From positions 203,218 through 267,217 of the forward strand of contig CAUYUJ010015014.1 of assembly GCA_963575745.1 (NCBI GenBank): a stretch of DNA of 64,000 bases, written 5' to 3'. Under the pieces are notes generated by a model, which saw only the letters and a program-made list of their open reading frames with translations, made no database searches and was not told where the DNA came from. Shown one piece after another: positions 58,541-64,000 of this stretch. Source of the stretch: Prorocentrum cordatum (taxonomy: Eukaryota; Sar; Dinophyceae; Prorocentrales; Prorocentraceae). The first letter of the stretch is position 1, and each line of letters begins with the position of its first letter. The translations under genes and the position numbers were made by a program.

Positions 58541-59700
58541 AGGAGGAGGTTTCAGGAAGGCATTTATTATTGTATCATTTCTTTTGCACGTGTAGTTCGC
58601 CACCTCCTGTGCGGAGTTCTTCCTCGGAATGTTACGTTCTATGTGCTATGGTTATGTATCCCGTCTTACCGGCCACCTGCTTAGTTACTCTGCCCTTTGG
58701 GGGCATTTACAGTTTTTACCATTTATTCTGGAATACTTGCGCCCGCACTGACACTAAGACTTCTCTCTTGCACGAGCGCAACAGGCCAGCATTTTGAAGT
58801 TCGCTCAGCGCAAAAGCAGGACCGAAGAGGTCGGCGAACGAGGGAAGAGGAGCGATGCACGAGCGATTGTAAGACGCGTAGTAGCGCTTCGGTGGTTGCG
58901 GTGCTCTGCGAAAGTCTGAACACGCTGGACGTCGATGCTCGGTGGCGTGTAGCGTCGTCGAGCTCGACTACTTTTTGTGCTTGCCGTCTGTCTTGGACAG
59001 AGCATCTTCTCTTCGCCCACTTCCCTGGGCCGACGCCGACGCAGCGCCTCTCCGAGTAATGATATTTGGTTGGCCATCGGCAGTATCAATGCGAGGAGGG
59101 TGCGGTCGGGAATTTTTGGACAGCGCGTCATTCCTCCAGTTCTGGCCCACCGCGCTTCGGCGCGACACGCTATCCACTTCGCGGTCCCGGGGCATCCACG
59201 TCCCGAGCCTTGCGCCCCGCGGAGCGGAGCGGAGCCACACTCCGAGTACCACAAGGAACCACGACCAGTACTGAGTGTGGTTTTTCTTATACTTCGCAAA
59301 AATAAAAACTCGTCCTCCAAATCCTTCTCCTCGTCCTCACCCCCCCTCTCTTCCTCATCCTCATCCTCGCCCCCCGCCCCCAGTAGACCGAGCCACGACG
59401 GGGGGCTGGGCGTGCGCCGCAAATTCTTGGGGGTACCCTGTCAAGCGCTTCTCGGTTGAGTAGAGTAGGGGGATCGGGGTGGGGCCTTCTGGGGGGGCAT
59501 GGCACAACATCGCACATGCGTCACAAACTTCGCACATGTTTCACACACTTCGGCACGACATGCTTAGGAATATGCGGACGGTTTGTTATGAATGGATGCT
59601 CGTTGGCAACTATGATTTATGTTTGCTCTGAGTTGGCTTTCGAGGGGGGTCGGGTGTTTGGGGGATGTGTCTTATCGCCCACATGCCTACGTTTCCGCGT
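58541..59700. other. Spacer upstream of gene W
   Basis: Less GC-rich at 58560-58780. Holds (CCTC)n-like DNA at 59310-59385 and a TTCGCACATG / TTCACACACTTCG direct repeat at about 59530-59555. No exon supported. Confidence 0.35.
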
Positions 59701-59707
59701 GTGACCT

Positions 59708-59728
59708 CCTCAGCCATTTTGGCCGAAT
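59708..59728 (+). other. Probable relict spliced leader, gene W
   Basis: CCTCAGCCATTTTGGCCGAAT contains the 12-nt core AGCCATTTTGGC of the dinoflagellate spliced leader unchanged and matches 16 of 21 positions of the 21-nt leader core without gaps. It lies 41 bp upstream of the ATG at 59770 on the same strand, in front of the only intronless gene of the cluster. Confidence 0.65.
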
Positions 59729-59769
59729 GTTTTCTTGAGGAGTCCGATGTTCCTCTTCGAGGCGCCGCC

Positions 59770-60807
59770 ATGCCTCCGACTCCTGCAAAGAAGTCGGGCG
59801 CCGCCGGTGCCGATGGCAGCTCGCTCCAGTCGGGCGGCGACTTCTCCCCTGCGGCGTTGCGCCTCCCGACGCCGAAGAAGGAAGGGAACTCCAACGACGC
59901 GGCGGCCTCCACAGTGCACAACTGCTTGATGGAGATGGTGGATGGCTGCTTGAAGGACCGTTCGCTCATCATGCCGCTGTACGGCAAGTTCCAGGAGCAC
60001 CAGCGCACGCGCAGGCAGGAGGAGGCGATCGAGGGCGCGCCGATGCTGGATAAGGCTGAGACGTTGGCCTGCATGGATGAGTCTGCGAAGGTGGGCGTCC
60101 TCATGACGAACAGCGACATGACCGAAGACTCTGTGGTCAAGCTGGCCGCCAAGAATGACAACTACAACGAGCTGGTCAGCTTTGCTCTCCAGATCCCGTC
60201 TGGGAGGAAGCTTCCGAAGGAGTTCAATAATGTTGAGGTGTGGCAGTCTTATCGTGACGAGCGCATCGCACATTGTGGAAATCGTCTCCACCGTTTCGTG
60301 ACTCGTGGAGGCGTTCAGGAGAATGGTTCGATCAATTACATGGTCGTTGGGTGCTACTCTTTGGACTTCGACAAAGAGGACGGCAAGCTCAAAACGGTGA
60401 AGCACTTCAATGGCGACCTGGCTGAGGTCCCCGAGGAGACGGGCATCACGTACGCTTGGGGCTTGAAAGACCTTTTTGATGACATCAGGGCTCGGCTCGT
60501 CTTCGCCTGCATGCCCGACGTCCTCCTCAAGGGCTTCTTCAAGAAGGAGGACAAGAAGGGCCCGTGGAAGTACAAGAGCTACGTGTCGAACCCTCGCCAG
60601 TTGGAGGCCGACGCGCAGGAGCACTTCAAGACATGGTCGGACAAGCGTTCGGCCACCACGAAGGCTCTGGCCCCCAACGCCTTGGTGGAGAAGGTGCAGA
60701 AAGAGCAGGCCAAGGCCAAGAAGGAGAGCATGAAGGAGGCTCGCAAGAGGGGCGCGGAGAAGCTCAAGCAGAGTAAGCAGAGCAAGATCGTCAAGCTGAA
60801 CGTGTAA
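59770..60807 (+). CDS. Gene W: intronless 345-residue protein of unknown function
   Basis: Not recognised. A single open exon from ATG 59770 (context GCCGCCATGCC) to TAA 60805-60807. The N-terminus is low-complexity (MPPTPAKKSGAAGADGSS, then PTPKKEG). The middle looks globular with mixed helix and strand (residues about 60-290, e.g. VGVLMTNSDMTEDSVVKLAA and FVTRGGVQENGSINYMVVGC). The C-terminus is a Lys/Glu/Ala-rich helix (about 305-345) ending KQSKIVKLNV, possibly nucleic-acid binding or nuclear targeting. Lack of introns among intron-rich neighbours, plus the relict spliced leader, points to retroposition from an mRNA. An ATG in the leader at 59727 and one at 59747 precede the start in other frames. 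No A-rich 3' tail or flanking duplication was found, as expected if the insertion is old. Confidence 0.75.
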   Translation: MPPTPAKKSGAAGADGSSLQSGGDFSPAALRLPTPKKEGNSNDAAASTVHNCLMEMVDGCLKDRSLIMPLYGKFQEHQRTRRQEEAIEGAPMLDKAETLACMDESAKVGVLMTNSDMTEDSVVKLAAKNDNYNELVSFALQIPSGRKLPKEFNNVEVWQSYRDERIAHCGNRLHRFVTRGGVQENGSINYMVVGCYSLDFDKEDGKLKTVKHFNGDLAEVPEETGITYAWGLKDLFDDIRARLVFACMPDVLLKGFFKKEDKKGPWKYKSYVSNPRQLEADAQEHFKTWSDKRSATTKALAPNALVEKVQKEQAKAKKESMKEARKRGAEKLKQSKQSKIVKLNV

Positions 60808-61643
60808 GGTAGTCGTCGTTTGAGCTCCGACATCTCGATGATCGGTCACGTCTCTTGGGTGAGTTGGCCTGGGCTGGGCATGTCCAGTGAGAGTGCGATA
60901 GGTGCGTGTGTGTGTGTGTGTGTGTTCAGGCGGGGTGCGCGTTATATAGTGCTTACGTTTGAAAGCACGATTGCAGATATGCGCATTCGGTGTGCGAGTT
61001 TGCGATGTGAGTCGATGGTTATTTTATGTTGGGGGCGAGTTTATCGTGCAGCGATTCACTACACGATCGAACGGAAATCAGATTGTGCGCATCTGCAGGG
61101 ATAGCGAGGTCGCGTTCTGGGGTGCGACCTCCCTGCCAGTGCTCGCTCAGCGTGCCAGTTTTAGGCGATTGGCCCAGCGCCGTCTCGCCGCGGGACTGAC
61201 TCCTTCGAGCCACCGAGCTCGCAGGTTTGAAATATCAGTCATTCCCTCGTCCCCAAGGTGAATTTACCGTCGTCCCCCTTATCCCTTTCGTCATGTCGTC
61301 GCCCTTTCCCTCCCTCAGTTTCCCCTCTGCTCCCCTCCGTCTTCCGCTCGTCCTCCATCCGCCTCCCCTCCCGCTCCGCCCGCCACAGATCGCGCGTCGC
61401 CGCCGAGGTCTCTGGCGCGACTGCCGTCCCCGCCATTCGCGCGGACAGGGCGGGGGAGGGCTAGGCGGGAAAGGGAGGGTGGATGTAATGGGGATTGCCG
61501 AAGCAAGTGGAGTAGGAGGGGCGGGCAGGAAGGATAGAGGGCGGAGGGGCGGGGAGGGGTTCACGGAATCGGAGTGTGCAGCGCACGCCTTGACAGAGGT
61601 CGCCTCAGCCAGAGTAGAGAGAAGGAGGTGGGATCAAGAGGCC
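60808..61643. other. Spacer between genes W and V
   Basis: A (GT)n run at 60905-60925 and pyrimidine-rich DNA at 61275-61390. The frame of gene V is open upstream to 61227, but the sequence there is Pro/Arg-rich and unlikely to be translated. Confidence 0.4.
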
Positions 61644-64000
61644 ATGGCAACTCCAGGCTCACTCGACGGCCTCATATGGCTCAAGTTATGTTTTGAGGTG
61701 CGGTTCGCACGTGGCAACCACATGGAGGTCGCAGACGATTACACGTTCGACGTGGACGGGGTCGAGTGGGGCCAGAAGGCAGCGCCCGCCGACGCCCGCA
61801 GCGTCGACGCCTCGTGGGTGCCACGCGCCGAGAGGATCTACATCGACGACGTCGACGGCGACATCACGCAGATCACGGACGTGATCACGCTCGACCGTTA
61901 CATGCTGACGGGCTCCATGACGTGGGAGGTCGAGTACGACGGCGACGGCAAGGGCGCCGTGGTCGGCGTCCGCGAGGGCTCGGGGCCCGTCGTGAAGCTC
62001 TTGTGCGACCTGCTCAAGAAGGACGTGTACAAGGACGAGAACGGCCACGTGTTCATCACTTTCCCTGATAAGCCGGAAGCCGTGCCCCTGCAAGTCATCA
62101 TGTCCCGCTTTCGGGAGGGATCAGTGGCGATTCGTGCGGGCATCGCCGACTCGTGGTCCAGCATGCCCGTATTCGTGTTCCAACGTGCTCGGGACGCAGG
62201 TTGTCGCGTGTATTGGCCCGCGGCTGAGCTCTACAGGGTCTTGGGCGTGAAGGCCTTCAAGGGCATGCCCAGCAGATGGTTCCAGGCATGCCGAAAGAGC
62301 TGGCAGGAACACATAAAGGGCCACTTCCCTGGGCAGCACATCGTTCAGTCAACGAACTCTGGGGATAAGAGCAATACCGACATTCCATATTAGTGGAGAT
62401 GCCTCCCGACGCCGTGCGTCAACACCGTCATGCTCCTGGAGCAGTTGGTTCGGTGGTCATTCGCCCCGCCAGCCCGCGGGGGGATGAAGGCCGAGGATGG
62501 GCCATCTGCGGCCAAAAGCGCTTTGCAGAGTCTGTTGAAGCCCGCGGCCCACTGCGAGGTCAAGCGCGAGTTCAAGATCCTCCTCTTGGCTGAATGGAAA
62601 TGCAGGTGGCCGAGACCTTCGTCGGCGCTTGCGGAAGGAATCGTCGTCGACGCCTACGTGGACTCCGACCTGACCTTAGTCTGGCCAGACGTCGCCAAGG
62701 AGTGGGAGCTCGATCGCCCGATGGCGCCCCTGCTGGAGTCGCGGGTGTCAAGCATCCAGCAGACATCGCCGCTGCACGAGGGCCCGTTCAAGTGCGCCGA
62801 GCCGTGGCCGCTCATGCGCTTGTTGCGTGCTGGCGCGAACCGGAAGATACTCTCCTCGCTCGTCTCTCAGGTCTTGCACCACCTGGCGCTGCAGCTGGAG
62901 AGGGCGCTGGCGGGCCACCTTCACGGCCGCGAGGACTCGGACGAGCCAACCACGTTCACGTTCAAGAATAAAGAGATCAGCGCCTCCGACCCCATGCTCG
63001 ACGCGAAGTTGTTCCAGTACGTGTTGGCAGGCTCCCAGGTCTCTGCGAACTACAGGGTCGTTGGCATCGCCTGCGACAAGGCCTCCCCCGCAGCCATGGC
63101 GGTCACGAACACCCTGCTCACGTATGCCAACAACGTCGGCGTCGTGTGTTGCCCTGCGGTGCTTCGGGGTGTGAAGGCAACGTCGCGCGTCCGAGGACAC
63201 GGGCACCCAGAGCGCGGGGGGATGATCCAGGTCACGAACCCCAAGTTAGTACTGGTTGTAGTCGATTTCGCCATCCCAGGAGGCGAAATCGACTACGACC
63301 ACAACTAAATCACCCACGCCGTCGGGCCGCTCACCCGGGTGGGCTGCTTGATTTTCGGCCCGAGTCGGGCCTCCAGGTCTGGGGGGGTAGGGGGGCGTGC
63401 GGGGGATGGGTGCCCGTGTCCTCGTGCGCACGGGGTCGCCCCCATGCCCCGTCTGAAGGTCGACGTCGGCATTGATGACATGCACTTGTTGGGGCAGGGG
63501 GGGGGGTTGAAGAGGAAGCGCGAGGGGTCCGCAGCGCCAGATTCGGTGATCCAGCGCCAGTCTTCGTGGCTTCTGAGGGACCAGGACGCGGCCAAGTGGC
63601 GGCCGCCCAAGGTGCACCGACAGACGGCGATGAAGTGGATTCAGAAGCTCGACGCCCAGCTCCAGACCAGTACAATCTACAACGGCTTCAAGTTCTTCAG
63701 CTACGATGCCGATGTGGCAGCTTGGAGAGACGCGAATTGGAGAGACTGGGCAGGGTGCGGCATCGCGATGGACCTTGGATCTGACGGGGTCAGCGGCGTG
63801 CACGCGCTGCTCTACCACTTCAAGGTTAACTTGTGGATCTGGCCCGACCAGTCGCACATGACGAAGTGCGTGTTCGAGGGGATGGTCAAGCGGATCAAGA
63901 AGTGGGAGCTGCTGTTATTGTTGCTGATATCGTGGAACTTCGAGCGCGGCCCTTTCAACGACGAGGGTCGTCGCTGGCAGGTCGAATGCGTCATTCGCGT
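61644..64000 (+). CDS. Gene V: unknown multi-exon protein, 3' end outside window
   Basis: Not recognised; style resembles gene X (large lineage-specific family). Start ATG 61644 (GAGGCCATGGCA). Proposed exons: 61644-62252, 62490-63176 and 63459-64000 (continues). All joins are phase 0 with AAG|GC donors and AAG|G acceptors. Exon 1 holds ERIYIDDVDGDITQITDVIT; exon 2 holds RKILSSLVSQVLHHLALQLE and a hydrophobic MAVTNTLLTYANNVGVVCC; exon 3 has a basic GLKRKREG patch, WIQKLDAQLQTSTIYNGFKF and HALLYHFKVNLWIWPDQSHM. If 62253-62489 were not spliced, the frame would meet TAG at 62391-62393. The second intron is required, because TAA lies at 63306-63308. Both introns sit at a TGAAGG sequence. Confidence 0.6.
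62253..62489 (+). other. Predicted gene V intron 1, flanked by 8-bp direct repeat
   Basis: Donor context GTGAAG|GCC and acceptor ATGAAG|GCC share TGAAGGCC. Length 237 nt (a multiple of three) with one in-frame TAG. No clear terminal inverted repeats. The upstream half could instead be coding, so this intron is less certain than the next. Confidence 0.45.
63177..63458 (+). mobile_element. Introner-like element: gene V intron 2 with inverted repeats
   Basis: Between exon ends GTGAAG|GCAACG and CTGAAG|GTCGAC, which share TGAAGG. Just inside lie perfect 18-bp inverted repeats, CGAGGACACGGGCACCCA (63191-63208) and its complement (63407-63424). A second hairpin, GTAGTCGATTTCGCC / GGCGAAATCGACTAC, lies at 63256-63295. 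Removing the 282 nt keeps the frame and deletes the in-frame TAA. TIRs plus a short duplicated target used as splice sites is the introner pattern. Confidence 0.7.

Overview
The window reads as nuclear DNA of a dinoflagellate. Four things point there. (1) All convincing genes lie on the + strand, and most are cut into exons whose introns begin GC or GA more often than GT and end AG|G. (2) Two genes carry a decayed copy of the dinoflagellate spliced leader (canonical core AGCCATTTTGGC) shortly upstream of their start codons. (3) Gene density is low, with GC-rich introns full of (GGA)n/(CTC)n tracts. (4) Most of the DNA is satellites and short fold-back elements. The genus cannot be fixed from sequence alone; a Prorocentrum- or Polarella-like genome would fit. 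No bacterial or organellar signal was seen.

Layout. 0.3-4.5 kb: a 110-nt poly(T) tract at a likely splice acceptor, a small lysine-rich ORF (gene A), and a four-exon gene with a Cys-rich exon (gene B) followed at once by a fold-back element. 4.8-36 kb: a repeat landscape with no convincing gene. It holds a diverged CpG-rich satellite (14.2-18.3 kb), a concentric nest of three satellites (21.8-25.6 kb), a roughly 90-bp tandem array (32.6-33.2 kb), several dispersed repeat families and at least two multi-copy MITE-like families. 36.4-64 kb: a head-to-tail cluster of six genes. Gene X (36.4-43.5) has an N-terminal zinc knuckle and no recognised function. Gene Y (43.5-45.8) has a RING/PHD-like Cys/His cluster. 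Then come a C5-cytosine DNA methyltransferase-like gene with an ASCH/PUA-like N-terminus (47.2-50.0), gene Z (51.2-55.8), intronless gene W (59.8-60.8) and gene V (61.6 to beyond the window end).

The DNA methyltransferase is the only gene whose biochemical role can be named. Its three exons join in frame through GC-AG introns to a 722-residue protein carrying motifs I, II, III, IV, VI, VIII, IX and X in order. A 12-copy array of a 20-bp perfect palindrome sits about 400 bp upstream of it. The other cluster genes look like lineage-specific families. Three of them are broken by a single extra base in a 7-nt homopolymer (A7, T7, C7), which looks more like assembly error than biology; gene Z also has an in-frame TGA.

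The points most worth following are the relict spliced leaders (mRNA retroposition into the genome), a gene V intron flanked by 18-bp inverted repeats and a short target-site-like duplication (an introner), and the ASCH-like plus DNA methyltransferase fusion in a genome rich in CpG satellites. All exon boundaries were worked out by eye and need transcript support.
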